Part shown: positions 1 through 8,750 of the stretch, in pieces | Numbering within the stretch: position 1 is the first letter of the stretch | Layout: each line of letters opens with the position of its first letter | The notes under the pieces: generated by a model | Told to the model about the DNA's origin: nothing | Database searches by the model: none | The model's input: only the letters and a program-made list of their open reading frames with translations | Assembly (NCBI GenBank): GCA_011390645.1 | Contig: JAABRY010000026.1 | Span: forward strand, 1 to 34,884 | Source: Gemmatimonadota bacterium | Lineage (GTDB): Bacteria; Gemmatimonadota; Gemmatimonadetes; Gemmatimonadales; GWC2-71-9 | Reading direction: 5' to 3' | Length of the DNA: 34,884 nucleotides | Translations under genes and position numbers: made by a program

Positions 1-412
1 CGTGCGTTGCGAGCGCGATCACGCGATGTCCGGCGAGTTGATTGCCCACGAACTCCCGCTCGTTGGCGGCAGGACCGAGTCGCAGCGTGGCACCGCCCTC
101 GGGGAAGAGTGCCGCGATGCCGCGGATCTCGTCCACCGACTCGGCGAGCTTGGGCAGCTCGCGTAGGGCCAGTCCGTCCATCCCGCCGGCGAGTTCGGTC
201 GAGCGGCCACGTCGCGTGCCGTCAATCTCCTCCGGGGCGAGCATCGGGGCGCCCACGCCGAAGAAGCTTCGTGCACCCTCCGGTGTGCGCGCGCGGTCAC
301 GGTAAGGAATGAAGAGCGCCAGATCCGGAAGTGCCACCACCGCATGCTTGTCGAGCAGGAAATTCAACTGCGCAAAGTCCGCCGCGTGCGTCACGGTGGG
401 CGTGGGGGGGGG
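1..412 (-). CDS. CHAT-domain (caspase-like) protein, fragment; C-terminus outside window, N-terminus apparently missing
   Basis: This frame is absent from the ORF track because it has no stop inside the window. It reads HAADFAQLNFLLDKHAVVAL, then ALFIPYRDR, a Gly-rich FFGVGAP segment, an acidic LPKLAESVDEI stretch, LRLGPAANEREF and finally HRVIALATH. This order matches CHAT domains, separase/caspase-like cysteine peptidases usually found behind TPR repeats. The last complete codon (4-2) is the His of the HxATH-type motif, normally the catalytic His; the catalytic Cys would lie beyond the window edge. Upstream, across the C9 tract (404-412 on +), the frame stays open to an ATG at 520. However, the translated residues become Arg/His/Pro-rich and lose CHAT similarity, as expected for the antisense of the plus-strand gene there. 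I infer the gene is broken inside the CHAT domain. Peptidase assignment is by motif only; the substrate is unknown. Confidence 0.7.
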
Positions 413-511
413 AGGCCGACGTTCGCCAGCGGATCGCTGCAGGTGGAGAGTGCGGAGGCGGTGGTGGCGGGTGAGTTGCCGGCCATGTTGGCGGAGTGGC
501 TCGCCTCGTGA
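413..511 (+). CDS. C-terminal tail of an unidentified plus-strand gene, 5' part missing
   Basis: The frame ending at TGA 509-511 reads PTFASGSLQVESAEAVVAGE then LPAMLAEWLAS. This is an amphipathic, protein-like tail quite unlike the Arg-rich shadows around it. Its stop overlaps the GTG start of the next gene (GTGA), the coupling arrangement used throughout this window, which supports it being a real gene end. Upstream of the G9 run the same frame is open back to 167, but there it is the antisense of the CHAT gene and has shadow-like composition. An in-frame ATG at 341 would give about 56 residues, so a small intact ORF cannot be excluded. I do not recognise the family. The likeliest reading is a gene whose front was removed by rearrangement or chimeric assembly at the G9 tract. 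Confidence 0.45.
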   Translation, partial: RPTFASGSLQVESAEAVVAGELPAMLAEWLAS

Positions 512-801
512 GTGACGCATGGTTTCGGGAACGGACCGCCGGGGCGCCGGACGTGCTGCGCGAGCGCGCCGGGACCTTCCACGACATGGCCGCGGACACG
601 GGAGCAGCCCGCCTCGCCACCGCGGGGGCCGCTGCGCTGGATGCGGCCATCACGGCAGGCACGACGCGCGCTGCTGCACTTGACCTCCTTGCGGCTGATG
701 GCCTCATCACCCTGGCCCTGCTGGCAGAGTCGGAGCGCGATCCGGCGGGGTTGGAGGAGGCGGCTCGGGCGCTGCGCCGTGCCGCAGCGGAGCGCGCGTG
801 A
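508..801 (+). CDS. Small Ala-rich helical protein of unknown function (97 aa)
   Basis: I do not recognise this protein. The chosen start is GTG 508, overlapping the upstream TGA; the track's GTG 496 lies inside the preceding gene. The sequence is strongly Ala/Arg/Glu/Leu-rich (for example LRERAGTFHDMAADTG and LEEAARALRRAAAERA) and predicted by composition to be mostly alpha-helical. No signal peptide, membrane segment or Cys pair is seen. Its TGA overlaps the GTG of the CpsB-family phosphatase gene by 4 bp, so the two are very likely translationally coupled. That places it in a polysaccharide/heptose-related operon, possibly as an accessory or regulatory partner of the phosphatase. That role is inference from position alone. 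Confidence 0.65.
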   Translation: MSDAWFRERTAGAPDVLRERAGTFHDMAADTGAARLATAGAAALDAAITAGTTRAAALDLLAADGLITLALLAESERDPAGLEEAARALRRAAAERA

Positions 802-1553
802 TCGACCTGCACTCTCATCTCCTGCCGGGCGTGGACGACGGCTCTCGGTCCGTCGGCCAGTCGGTGGGGGTGCTCGAGCGGTTCCGCTCGCTTGGGGTCA
901 CCACCGTCGCCCTGACGCCGCACCTGTTGGCCTCACAGGTCGCCCAGGGCCTTCCCGCCAGCTATGAGGCGGCGTGGGACAAACTCACGCCGCTGGTTCC
1001 CGAAGGGATCACGCTGGTGCGCGGGGCGGAGGTCATGCTCGATCGTCCGCTGCCGCCGGAGGCCACTGACCGACGCGTCACGCTCGGCGGCACGCGGTAT
1101 ATCCTGGTCGAGTTCCCGCGGATGGTACCGGCTGAGATTGTCGGCCGCGCGTTGCGCGAGGTGATGCAGATGGGGCTGGTCCCCGTGCTGGCGCACCCCG
1201 AGCGCTACTCCTCGTGCACCGTAGAGGCCGCCACAGTCTGGCGGCAGACGGGGGCCGTGCTGCAGGTGGACGCGACCACGCTCACGCTGCCGCGGAGCCG
1301 GGGCGACCGGGCCCGCGCGCTGGTCGGCGCTGGGCTCGCCGACATCCTCGCAGGCGACAACCACGGGGACAGTCGATGCATCGCCACCGCGGTCGAGTGG
1401 CTGCAGGAGCACGAGGGCGACGAACAGGCCCTGCTGCTCCTCGAGACCAATCCGCGCGCCATCCTCGAGGACGGCGCCCTCTACGAAGTGGAGCCGCTCC
1501 GGCTCCGCGATTCCCTCTGGGGGCGGATGCGCCGCCTGTTTGAGGTCGAATGA
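798..1553 (+). CDS. CpsB/CapC-family PHP tyrosine-protein phosphatase
   Basis: The 251-residue protein starts (GTG) with MIDLHSHLLPGVDDGS, the metal-binding opening motif of the PHP-superfamily tyrosine phosphatases CpsB/CapC/YwqE. Further metal-ligand motifs follow: TPHL near residue 40, RGAEVML near 75, LAHPERY near 135, and a late AGDNHGD at about 190. The length matches the family's usual ~250 residues. Known members dephosphorylate the bacterial tyrosine kinase that controls capsule or exopolysaccharide polymerisation, using Mn-type metal centres. No tyrosine kinase is present in this window, so its partner must be elsewhere. Neighbours gmhA and an SDR, each coupled by 4-bp stop/start overlaps, support a surface-polysaccharide setting. 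A different PHP phosphoesterase role is possible but less likely given the opening motif. Confidence 0.88.
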   Translation: MIDLHSHLLPGVDDGSRSVGQSVGVLERFRSLGVTTVALTPHLLASQVAQGLPASYEAAWDKLTPLVPEGITLVRGAEVMLDRPLPPEATDRRVTLGGTRYILVEFPRMVPAEIVGRALREVMQMGLVPVLAHPERYSSCTVEAATVWRQTGAVLQVDATTLTLPRSRGDRARALVGAGLADILAGDNHGDSRCIATAVEWLQEHEGDEQALLLLETNPRAILEDGALYEVEPLRLRDSLWGRMRRLFEVE

Positions 1554-2125
1554 GTGACGTGACCCGGATCGCCGAGGGCCTGGCCGACCTGGCGGCCGCA
1601 GCGGCCCGCACGATTGCACACGCCGAGGCGCTCGCGCCGATCGTGGCCGCGATGCGGGCGACGCTGGTTGGGGGGGGCACCCTCTTCTTCGCGGGCAATG
1701 GCGGATCAGCAGCCGATGCCCAGCATCTGGCCACGGAATACGTGGTGCGTTACCGGGCGGGAACGCAACGCGCGCTGCGCGCGATGGCGTTGACCACCGA
1801 CAGTTCCTTGCTCACGGCGTGCGCCAACGACTTCGGCTTCGAGCACGTCTTCGCCCGGCAGGTCGAGGCCCTCGCCCGCCCGGGCGACTTGCTGATCGTC
1901 CACTCAACCTCGGGCAATTCGGCGAACTGCCTCCTCGCGGTCGAACAGGCACGGGCACTGGGCGTCCGTACGGTGGCCTTCACGGGAGGGGACGGCGGGA
2001 CGCTGGCGGTGCGCGCGGATCTGGCCTTTGTCGTGCCGTCAACGCAGACCAACCAGATCCAGGAACTGCACCTCGCCATCCAGCACCAGATCGCGGCGCT
2101 GCTGACGGCGGAGTTGTCGGCATGA
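1550..2125 (+). CDS. gmhA: Phosphoheptose (sedoheptulose-7-phosphate) isomerase, SIS domain
   Basis: The 191-residue single SIS-domain protein contains FFAGNGGSAADAQHLATEYV (residues about 47-66), the phosphate-binding STSGNS loop, and TNQIQELHLAIQH near the C-terminus. These are hallmark stretches of GmhA, which isomerises sedoheptulose 7-phosphate to D-glycero-D-manno-heptose 7-phosphate, the first step of ADP-heptose synthesis for lipopolysaccharide or glycoprotein heptosylation. The Glu after the first motif (ATEYV) and the His in QELH match the catalytic acid/base positions of the family. The ATG start overlaps the previous stop (ATGA). The next pathway enzyme, the kinase RfaE1, lies about 11 kb downstream on the other strand. 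DiaA, a close paralogue, is an alternative, but the pathway partner favours GmhA. Confidence 0.9.
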   Translation: MSDVTRIAEGLADLAAAAARTIAHAEALAPIVAAMRATLVGGGTLFFAGNGGSAADAQHLATEYVVRYRAGTQRALRAMALTTDSSLLTACANDFGFEHVFARQVEALARPGDLLIVHSTSGNSANCLLAVEQARALGVRTVAFTGGDGGTLAVRADLAFVVPSTQTNQIQELHLAIQHQIAALLTAELSA

Positions 2126-2877
2126 TCTCGCTCGCGGGACAACGCATCCTGGTGACCGGGGGATCGCGCGGCATTGGTCGGGCGACGGCCCTGCTGTGCG
2201 CCCGTGCGGGCGCCGACGTCGGCATCACCTTTCATGCGGCACGCGCCGAGGCGGAGCAGGTGGCCCGGGAGATCCGGGCCCTCGGACGCCGTGCGTACGT
2301 GGGGGGGGGAGATCTCGGCGACCCGAAGCGCGTGGCGCAGCTCATGAGTGAAGTGGGTGCAGCGTTCGGCGGGCTCGACGGCCTGGTGGTAAATCACGGC
2401 ATCTGGCCGCCTGCGGAGACGCCGCTGGCCGCGATGGCGCCGGAGCGCTGGCATCAGACGATGCGCACCAACCTCGATGCGGTGTTCCACGTGACGCGGG
2501 CAGGGATCGGCCTGCTGGCGGGAACCGGGCGGATCGTCATGATCGGCAGTACGGCCGGCCAGCGGGGCGAGGCGAATCACGCCGACTACGCGGCGAGCAA
2601 GGGTGCCATGATCTCGCTCGTCAAGTCGCTTGCGGTGGAGTGCGGGCCCGGGATCACGGTGAATTGCGTCGCGCCCGGCTGGGTCGACACCGCGATGAGC
2701 AGCGCGGCGCTCGACAACCCGACCGAGCGGGCACGCATCGAGGCCGCCATCCCGTTGCATCGGGTGGCGAGCGCGGAGGACATTGCCGGGCCCGTCCTCT
2801 TCCTCCTTTCTGATCTTGCGAGGCACGTCACCGGCGAGATCCTCAACGTCAACGGCGGCAGTGTCCTCTGCGGGTGA
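2122..2877 (+). CDS. Short-chain dehydrogenase/reductase (FabG-like, NAD(P)-dependent)
   Basis: The real start is ATG 2122, overlapping the gmhA stop; the track's 1819 start lies inside gmhA. The 251-residue classical SDR has the Rossmann TGGSRGIG motif at 12-19, an NHG version of the NNAG motif near 91, and the catalytic Ser143, Tyr156 and Lys160 (YAASK). It ends with DLARHVTGEILNVNGGSV, the normal C-terminus of FabG-type reductases. The substrate cannot be told from sequence. Position between gmhA and cca, coupled to both by 4-bp overlaps, hints at a sugar or lipid-modifying role, but FabG-like proteins are common and often promiscuous. The run of nine G at 2301-2309 encodes VGGGD in frame, so there is no sign of a frameshift. 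Confidence 0.88.
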   Translation: MISLAGQRILVTGGSRGIGRATALLCARAGADVGITFHAARAEAEQVAREIRALGRRAYVGGGDLGDPKRVAQLMSEVGAAFGGLDGLVVNHGIWPPAETPLAAMAPERWHQTMRTNLDAVFHVTRAGIGLLAGTGRIVMIGSTAGQRGEANHADYAASKGAMISLVKSLAVECGPGITVNCVAPGWVDTAMSSAALDNPTERARIEAAIPLHRVASAEDIAGPVLFLLSDLARHVTGEILNVNGGSVLCG

Positions 2878-4049
2878 CCCCGGAGGTGCCGGTACCGGAG
2901 CCGGTGCTCCGCATTCTCGCAACGCTCGAGGACGCGGGGCATGAAACGTGGTGCGTCGGCGGTGCGATCCGCGACGCGCTGGTTGGGGATCCCCAGCAGG
3001 ACGTGGACCTCGCCACGAGTGCCCCCCCCGAGGTCGTGCAGCGCCTGTTCCGCCGGACGATCCCGGTGGGCATCGAGCATGGGACGGTGGGTGTGCTCGA
3101 TGAGCACGGCGGCCTGCATGAGGTGACCACCTTCCGTGCCGATGTCCAGACGGATGGGCGGCATGCGGAGGTGGTGTTCGGCGTGTCACTGGACGAGGAC
3201 CTCGCCCGACGGGACTTCACGGTCAACGCGATGGCGTGGCATCCGATTCGTCGTGAGTGGCGCGACCCGTTCGGTGGACGCGACGACCTCACGCGCGGCG
3301 TGGTGCGCGCCGTGGGTGACGCGGCCCAACGGTTCCGCGAGGATCGGCTGCGCATCCTGCGCGCGCTGCGCTTTGCGGCACGATTCGGCTGGCAGATCGA
3401 CCCCGACACATGGGCGGCTGTCGTGGCGCAGGGTCGCGAGACCGGGCATCTCAGCGCGGAGCGCGTGCGCGAGGAGTGGTGGAAGGGGATGACGGCGGCG
3501 CGTGATCCGCGCGCGCTGATGTCGCTCTGGGAATCGAGTGGCGTCGCGGAGGTCTGGTTGCCCGCCGGTCCGGCCGATCAGCCCGCATCAACCGGCATCG
3601 TTCCCGATAGCCACGATCCCCTGTTGCTCCTGTCCTACTGGCGCGCTCCGGTGGAGCCACACCTACGACGGCTCAAGTGCAGCGGTGTGGAGATCGCGCG
3701 GGGACGCGGCATCGATCGCTGCCCGGTCCGCCCGAGCGATGCCTCGCCGAAGTCGGTCCGGCACTGGCTGGCGGTCGCGGGCCCGGCCGCGGATGACCTC
3801 GTCACGCTGGCGCGGTGGCGCGAATTGCACACCGATGGTTGGACGACCGAAGTCGCGGCCGTGCGCGCCCGTGGCGAGGCGACGACGCGCGGAGAACTCG
3901 CGGTCACGGGCGACGACCTGATCGCCGAGGGGATCGCGGAACGCGGTCGCCACCTCGGCGTGCTGCTCGAGCGATTGCTGGATGCGGTGCTCAACGACCC
4001 CTCGTGCAACACGCGGGAGCGCCTGCTGCGTCTGGCGCGCGAGCCATGA
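2874..4049 (+). CDS. cca: CCA tRNA nucleotidyltransferase / poly(A) polymerase family
   Basis: The 391-residue protein starts at GTG 2874 (GTGA overlap with the SDR stop). It shows the class II nucleotidyltransferase core: CVGGAIRDALVG at 27-38, the metal-binding DVDLAT (Asp43, Asp45), ARRDFTVNAMAWH at 111-123 and EDRLRILRALRFAARFG near 156-172. The C-terminal half is the helical neck/body/tail. CCA-adding activity is needed here because neither tRNA gene in this window encodes its own CCA end. The family also includes poly(A) polymerases and split CC-/A-adding enzymes, which need full alignments to separate. The C-terminal 150 residues are less conserved. There is no HD domain motif that I can see. 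Confidence 0.87.
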   Translation: MTPEVPVPEPVLRILATLEDAGHETWCVGGAIRDALVGDPQQDVDLATSAPPEVVQRLFRRTIPVGIEHGTVGVLDEHGGLHEVTTFRADVQTDGRHAEVVFGVSLDEDLARRDFTVNAMAWHPIRREWRDPFGGRDDLTRGVVRAVGDAAQRFREDRLRILRALRFAARFGWQIDPDTWAAVVAQGRETGHLSAERVREEWWKGMTAARDPRALMSLWESSGVAEVWLPAGPADQPASTGIVPDSHDPLLLLSYWRAPVEPHLRRLKCSGVEIARGRGIDRCPVRPSDASPKSVRHWLAVAGPAADDLVTLARWRELHTDGWTTEVAAVRARGEATTRGELAVTGDDLIAEGIAERGRHLGVLLERLLDAVLNDPSCNTRERLLRLAREP

Positions 4050-4073
4050 GCCCTCGGCGCCAGCGGGCAGGCG

Positions 4074-5396
4074 ATGCCTGACTCCCTCTTCACCCCGCCG
4101 GAGCCCCTGGCGGCACGGATGCGCCCCCGCTCGCTCGACGAATATGCGGGTCAGGAACAACTGCTTGCGCCGGGGAAGCCGCTCGGCGACGCCATTCGTC
4201 GCGGCGATGTTGGCAGCATCGTCCTCTGGGGCCCTCCGGGCACGGGAAAGACCACCCTTGCGCGACTCGTCGCGCGTCACACCTCACGCCACTTCGTGCC
4301 GTTCTCCGCAGTGAGCGAGGGTATTCCGCGCGTGCGGGAAATCATCGCCGAGGCGGAGAGCCGCCGCCGCATGGGTCAAGGCACGATCCTGTTTGTGGAC
4401 GAGATCCACCGACTCAATCGGGGACAGCAAGACGCCTTCCTGCCCGCGGTCGAGCAGGGCATCGTCACCCTCATCGGGGCCACGACGGAGAATCCCTCCT
4501 TCGAACTCAACGCGGCGCTCCTGAGTCGGGCTCGCGTGTGGGTGCTGGAGATGCTGTCGGAGGATGCTCTTGCCCTGGTCATTGCGCGGGCCGTGGGGGA
4601 TGAGCGCGGGCTCGCCGGTCGTGTGCAACTGACCGACGAGGGACGGGCCCTGTTGGCACGTGTGGCCGACGGCGATGCGCGCCGCGCGCTCACGATCCTC
4701 GAGGCAGCCGCGCAGCACGTCGGCGAGGGGGGGGAGATCACCGACGCGGTGGTCGAGGCGGCAATGGCCCGTCGTGTGGCATCACACGACAAGAGCGGGG
4801 AGCAGCACTACGACCTGATCAGCGCACTCCACAAGGCGGTGCGTGGCAGCGATCCGCAAGGCGCGCTCTACTGGCTCGCGCGCATCATGCAGGGTGGGGA
4901 AGATCCGATGTTCCTCGCGCGACGGCTGGTGCGCATGGCCTCGGAGGATATCGGCCTCGCGGATCCGGACGCGCTGCGGCTCGCCATTGCCGGGCGCGAT
5001 GCCTACCACTTCCTCGGCTCACCAGAGGGAGAGCTCGCCCTCGCGGAAGTCGCGGTCTATCTGGCGACCGCGCCCAAGAGCAATCGTGTCTACGTGGCGT
5101 GGAAGTCGGCACAGGCGGCGGCGGCAGACACCCCGGCGGCTCCGGTCCCGCTCCCGATCCGGAATGCACCGACCAAGCTGATGCAGGAGTTGGGGTATGG
5201 GAAGGGCTACAAGTACGCGTTTGATGACCCGGCGGCATACACGCCGCAGCAGTACCTCCCGGATGAGGTACGCGACGCGACCTTCTACGAACCTGGGGCC
5301 TTCGGCTATGAACGAAAGATTCAGGAGCGCCTCATGTGGTGGCGCAGTCGCTCGCTCGAGGGTGAGGCGCCGGCGAAAGATCCATCGCAAGGATGA
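4074..5396 (+). CDS. rarA: Replication-associated recombination protein A (AAA+ ATPase, MgsA)
   Basis: The 440-residue protein has the RarA/MgsA opening PLAARMRPRSLDEYAGQEQL. Then come Walker A GPPGTGKT (53-60), Walker B ILFVDEIHRLN (105-115) with its arginine-rich neighbourhood, and sensor-1 GATTENPSFELNAALLSRA. The C-terminal tetramerisation part follows, with the SGEQHYDLISALHKAVRGSDP segment typical of the family. RarA acts at stalled replication forks with SSB and clamp-loader-like function. The start is ATG 4074, 24 bp after cca. A tiny ORF (ATG 4046 to TGA 4081) bridges that gap and could couple translation. Length and motif spacing are normal for the family. Confidence 0.94.
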   Translation: MPDSLFTPPEPLAARMRPRSLDEYAGQEQLLAPGKPLGDAIRRGDVGSIVLWGPPGTGKTTLARLVARHTSRHFVPFSAVSEGIPRVREIIAEAESRRRMGQGTILFVDEIHRLNRGQQDAFLPAVEQGIVTLIGATTENPSFELNAALLSRARVWVLEMLSEDALALVIARAVGDERGLAGRVQLTDEGRALLARVADGDARRALTILEAAAQHVGEGGEITDAVVEAAMARRVASHDKSGEQHYDLISALHKAVRGSDPQGALYWLARIMQGGEDPMFLARRLVRMASEDIGLADPDALRLAIAGRDAYHFLGSPEGELALAEVAVYLATAPKSNRVYVAWKSAQAAAADTPAAPVPLPIRNAPTKLMQELGYGKGYKYAFDDPAAYTPQQYLPDEVRDATFYEPGAFGYERKIQERLMWWRSRSLEGEAPAKDPSQG

Positions 5397-5511
5397 CGGT
5401 TGGCCGCACCCGGGGTACCAATGCTTCGCGACGATGGAGCGGCCCTGCCTGCCCGATTAACTTTCGGTCCGCGCATCCGCTCTCGGGTGCATCGTCTCCG
5501 CTTGCCCAGAG
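5397..5511 (+). other. Intergenic gap between rarA and hflX
   Basis: This 115-bp gap contains no ORF worth calling. It has an AT-richer pocket, CGATTAACTTTC around 5454-5465, in otherwise GC-rich DNA, which could be part of a promoter. I could not find a convincing -35/-10 pair with normal spacing. A weak 6-bp inverted repeat, GCATCC with GGGTGC (about 5475-5492), is too short to call a terminator. The in-frame TAA at 5458-5460 is useful because it limits hflX to starts downstream of it. Confidence 0.35.
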
Positions 5512-6801
5512 GTGCGCATTCGCAACCTGATTGACGTGATCCCCCCGAAGGAACGAGCGATCCTCGTGGCCGCCCCGCGCAAGGGGTCGCCCGACGCTGC
5601 CAAGATCGACGAGCACCTCGAGGAACTCGCCCGGCTGGTGGATACCGCCGGGGCTGAAGTGGTGGGCACCTTGCGACAGCAGGTGGCGACCTCCAGTGCC
5701 GCCACGCTGATCGGGGAGGGCAAGGTCGAGGAGCTTGCCAAGTTGGTCTTCGAGACGAAGGCCACCTTGGTGGTGTTTGACGAGGAACTCTCGCCCGCCC
5801 AGGGCCAGGGCCTCGAGCAGGGCATCAACACCCGCGTGATGGATCGCGCCGAGATCATCCTCGACATCTTTGCCACGCGTGCGCGGACGCACGAGGCGAA
5901 GCTGCAGGTCGAGCTCGCCCAGCTGCGCTACATGCTGCCGCGGCTCACGCGCATGTGGACGCACTTGTCGCGCGTGCGCGGTGGCATCGGCATGCGGGGT
6001 CCGGGCGAGACCCAGCTCGAAACCGACCGTCGGATGATCCGCACCAAGATCGCCATGCTCGCCGACAAGCTGGCGGATGTTGAACGGCATCGTCGCACGA
6101 TCCGCGCGGGACGTTCACCGATGCTCACCGCGGCACTCGTGGGGTATACCAATGCGGGCAAGTCGAGCATCCTGCGCGCCCTGGCCGGTGACCACGATGT
6201 CTTCGTCGAGGACCGCCTCTTCGCCACCCTCGACACGCTGATTCGTGAGGTGGATCTCGGGGAGAACCTCAAGGTGCGGGTGAGTGACACCGTCGGCTTC
6301 ATTCGCAAGCTCCCTCACCATCTGGTTGCCTCGTTTCGCGCGACGCTGGAGGAGGCTGGCGAGTCCGATCTCCTGCTGCACGTGACCGATGCCTCGCACC
6401 CCGAGTGGGAGGACCAGATGGCGACGGTCGATGAGGTGCTCGACGACCTCGGGCTCTCTGACCACCCGACCCTGATTGTCTTCAACAAGCTGGATGCCCT
6501 GGAAGATCCCACCGGCTTTGCCGAATCGGCGCACGCGCGCTGGCCCGATGCGATCTTCACGTCAGCCATGCGGATTGACGGTCTCGCCCCGCTCAAGGCC
6601 GCGTTGCGCGGCAAGGCCGAGGCGATTCGGCCGGTGGTGCGCGTCTTGCTCAATCCGGCCGATGGGAAGCGCCTGGGCGCGCTCCACCGCTCTGGCGATG
6701 TCCTCGGGCAGGCGCTCGAGGACGGCATGCTCGCCGTGACCGTTCGACTGGAACCGTGGCGCGCCGAGCAGTTGCGGCGCGAGGGAGTGACCGTCCTGTG
6801 A
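5512..6801 (+). CDS. hflX: Ribosome-associated GTPase HflX
   Basis: The 429-residue protein carries the HflX N-terminal domain ([10 protein letters not shown], then [20 protein letters not shown]). The diagnostic linker [18 protein letters not shown] lies at about 157-174, followed by the G domain with G1 GYTNAGKSS (211-219), G3 DTVGFI and G4 NKLD. HflX binds and splits or rescues ribosomes, notably under heat stress. GTG 5512 is the only plausible start because the frame is closed by TAA at 5458 and no other start codon intervenes. No strong Shine-Dalgarno is visible. The C-terminal ~70 residues form the usual short extra domain. Its stop overlaps the GTG of the sugar epimerase gene, which is unexpected functionally but fits the packing seen here. 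Confidence 0.95.
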   Translation: MRIRNLIDVIPPKERAILVAAPRKGSPDAAKIDEHLEELARLVDTAGAEVVGTLRQQVATSSAATLIGEGKVEELAKLVFETKATLVVFDEELSPAQGQGLEQGINTRVMDRAEIILDIFATRARTHEAKLQVELAQLRYMLPRLTRMWTHLSRVRGGIGMRGPGETQLETDRRMIRTKIAMLADKLADVERHRRTIRAGRSPMLTAALVGYTNAGKSSILRALAGDHDVFVEDRLFATLDTLIREVDLGENLKVRVSDTVGFIRKLPHHLVASFRATLEEAGESDLLLHVTDASHPEWEDQMATVDEVLDDLGLSDHPTLIVFNKLDALEDPTGFAESAHARWPDAIFTSAMRIDGLAPLKAALRGKAEAIRPVVRVLLNPADGKRLGALHRSGDVLGQALEDGMLAVTVRLEPWRAEQLRREGVTVL

Positions 6802-7805
6802 AGCATCTCGTGACCGGCGCGGCCGGATTCATCGGGTACCATGTCAGCGAGAAGCTCCTCGCCCGCGGCGACGAGGTGATCGGCCTCGACAACCTCAATC
6901 CGTATTACGATCCGACGCTCAAGGAAGCCCGGCTCGAGCGGTTGCAGCGCCATCCGAACTTCCGCTTCGTGCGGATGAACCTCGAAGACCGGGCGGGGAT
7001 GGAGTCGCTCTTCGCGGCGGAGCGTTTCCCCCGGGTGATTCACCTCGCGGCGCAGGCGGGGGTGCGCTATTCCGTGACCCATCCGCACGCCTATGTGGAG
7101 AGCAATGTCACCGGGTTCCTCCACGTGCTCGAAGGCGCACGCCATCACGGGGCGGAGCACCTGACGTTCGCCAGTACGTCATCAGTGTACGGCCTCAACA
7201 CGCAGATGCCCTTCTCACCGCACCAGGGCGTGGACCACCCGGTGTCCCTGTACGCGGCCACGAAGAAGGCCAACGAGTTGATGGCGCACTCGTATGCGCA
7301 CCTCTACCGACTGCCGTGCACGGGGCTGCGCTTCTTCACGGTGTACGGTCCGTGGGGGCGCCCGGACATGGCGTTGTTCATGTTCACGAAGGCGATCCTC
7401 GAGGGCCGACCGATCGAGGTGTTCAATCACGGCAAGATGCGTCGCGACTTCACCTATGTGGCGGACATCGCCGAAGGGGTGGTGCGCACCTCGGATCGCG
7501 TGGCAGCGCCGTCGCCCGAGTGGCAGAGCGACACCCCGGACCCTGCGTCAAGCAGCGCGCCGTATCGCCTCTACAACATCGGCAACAACGAACCCGCCGA
7601 GTTGATGGAACTGATCAGCTGCCTCGAGACGGAACTGGGTCGGACCGCCGAGAAGATCATGGCGCCGATGCAACCGGGCGACGTGCCGGCCACGTATGCC
7701 GATGTGGATGACCTCGTCCGCGACACCGGCTTCCATCCGGGGACTCCGGTGGCCGAGGGCGTCCGGCAATTCGTGGCGTGGTACAAGGAGTTCTACGGGG
7801 TCTGA
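6798..7805 (+). CDS. UDP-glucuronate 4-epimerase-type NAD-dependent epimerase
   Basis: The start is GTG 6798 (GTGA overlap with hflX), giving 335 residues. The Rossmann motif [10 protein letters not shown] lies at about 5-14. The stretch [21 protein letters not shown] is characteristic of the bacterial and plant UDP-glucuronate 4-epimerases (CapI/GAE type). The catalytic Ser/Thr region is [11 protein letters not shown] and the catalytic Tyr-Lys sits in [26 protein letters not shown] and [14 protein letters not shown] complete the family pattern. The product would be UDP-galacturonate for extracellular polysaccharide. Specificity between UDP-GlcA and UDP-Glc 4-epimerases rests on sequence resemblance. 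The gene is convergent with the ATP-grasp gene, overlapping its 3' end by 13 bp. Confidence 0.88.
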   Translation: MKHLVTGAAGFIGYHVSEKLLARGDEVIGLDNLNPYYDPTLKEARLERLQRHPNFRFVRMNLEDRAGMESLFAAERFPRVIHLAAQAGVRYSVTHPHAYVESNVTGFLHVLEGARHHGAEHLTFASTSSVYGLNTQMPFSPHQGVDHPVSLYAATKKANELMAHSYAHLYRLPCTGLRFFTVYGPWGRPDMALFMFTKAILEGRPIEVFNHGKMRRDFTYVADIAEGVVRTSDRVAAPSPEWQSDTPDPASSSAPYRLYNIGNNEPAELMELISCLETELGRTAEKIMAPMQPGDVPATYADVDDLVRDTGFHPGTPVAEGVRQFVAWYKEFYGV

Positions 7806-8749
7806 TGCGGTGGGGGGGGGAGGATCACCGGGCGGAACCGGGTGAAGTCGATCGCACCGAAGTTGCCCGGGCTGTTGAAGGCCGTGCCGCGCGCGAAGCC
7901 TGAGCCGGGCCAGAGGGTCAGCTCCCCCACGCAGACCCGTTCCCCCACGCAGTAGAGATCCACCCGCATGAGCTGGAAACCCGCCGCGAGACGCTCGGCG
8001 ACCGAGACCATCTCCTCCCAGACCGCTGGCTTCACGAAGGTGTCGGACCCACCATAGCTCTGGCCGACCTCTCCCCCGACGATCGGCGTGCCGTCGCGCG
8101 CGATGTGCTGCACTTTGGGCTCGGCGTGGCGGTCTGTGAAGTAGGCGCAGAACTGCACCCTTCCCCCATCGCAGTGGAACTTGTAGTCGGCCGGTGGTGC
8201 CGCATCATCGGGCGCGAGATGCTCTTCGACGAGCACTTTCGGTGCGATGAACGCATACGCCCATTCGCCCTTGTCCCAGCCATAGACGTCCCGAAGCTTG
8301 CGCTCGATCGTACGCCCCACGCGAGCGCGGTCGAGCGTCGCGGGGTCACGCACCAGGAAGACCGGTCCGGAGTTGTGGTTCGTCTTGATGACGTACGCGT
8401 TCGGCAAGGCGTCGAAGTCGATCTGATCGAAGCGGTCATGTGTCTGGTAGAGCGCAACGAGATAGCGCTCTCCCACGCGTTCCCGGACGATCTCGCGCAT
8501 GGCGATCTTGTCACAGCAGGCGACGCTCTCGGGTCGATAGTCGAAGAGCTTCAGCCATTGGATCATGTCGTTGCGATTTTGTGGTGCGACGAGATTCGGG
8601 AAGCGGAAGAGCGCGCGCCAGAAGGCCCGATGGATATTGGCGTAGAGCTCGAATTGTCTCGGGTCCAGCGGGAGGTGGTCCCGATCCCGACGCCACTTGA
8701 GGTGGATCGGTACCCAGAGGACGATCCAGGTGATCGCCGCCTTCAGCAT
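7793..8749 (-). CDS. TupA-like ATP-grasp protein (teichuronopeptide biosynthesis family)
   Basis: The true start is ATG 8749 ([14 protein letters not shown]), just after the upstream glycosyltransferase stop; the track's longer version is a read-through of that gene's other frame. The 318-residue protein opens with a short hydrophobic stretch. It then shows the pattern of TupA-like ATP-grasp proteins: [31 protein letters not shown] (nucleotide/phosphate-binding loop region), [19 protein letters not shown], and [20 protein letters not shown] with PGSGF. TupA is associated with attaching amino-acid or peptide groups to acidic wall polymers; many relatives sit in polysaccharide clusters without a proven reaction. 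Here it forms a minus-strand trio with two glycosyltransferases. The C-terminus ends in [10 protein letters not shown], encoded by a nine-base run. Confidence 0.8.
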   Translation of the reverse strand: MLKAAITWIVLWVPIHLKWRRDRDHLPLDPRQFELYANIHRAFWRALFRFPNLVAPQNRNDMIQWLKLFDYRPESVACCDKIAMREIVRERVGERYLVALYQTHDRFDQIDFDALPNAYVIKTNHNSGPVFLVRDPATLDRARVGRTIERKLRDVYGWDKGEWAYAFIAPKVLVEEHLAPDDAAPPADYKFHCDGGRVQFCAYFTDRHAEPKVQHIARDGTPIVGGEVGQSYGGSDTFVKPAVWEEMVSVAERLAAGFQLMRVDLYCVGERVCVGELTLWPGSGFARGTAFNSPGNFGAIDFTRFRPVILPPPPHQTP

Positions 8750-8750
8750 C

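Noticed and set aside
1-312. Plus-strand and other minus-strand ORFs listed for the first 300 bases
   Set aside because: They are Arg/Pro/Ser-rich composition shadows. The only frame with family similarity is the unlisted minus-strand CHAT frame.
1750-3189. 479-residue minus-strand ORF
   Set aside because: It is a shadow of gmhA, SDR and cca, all with intact catalytic motifs on the plus strand.
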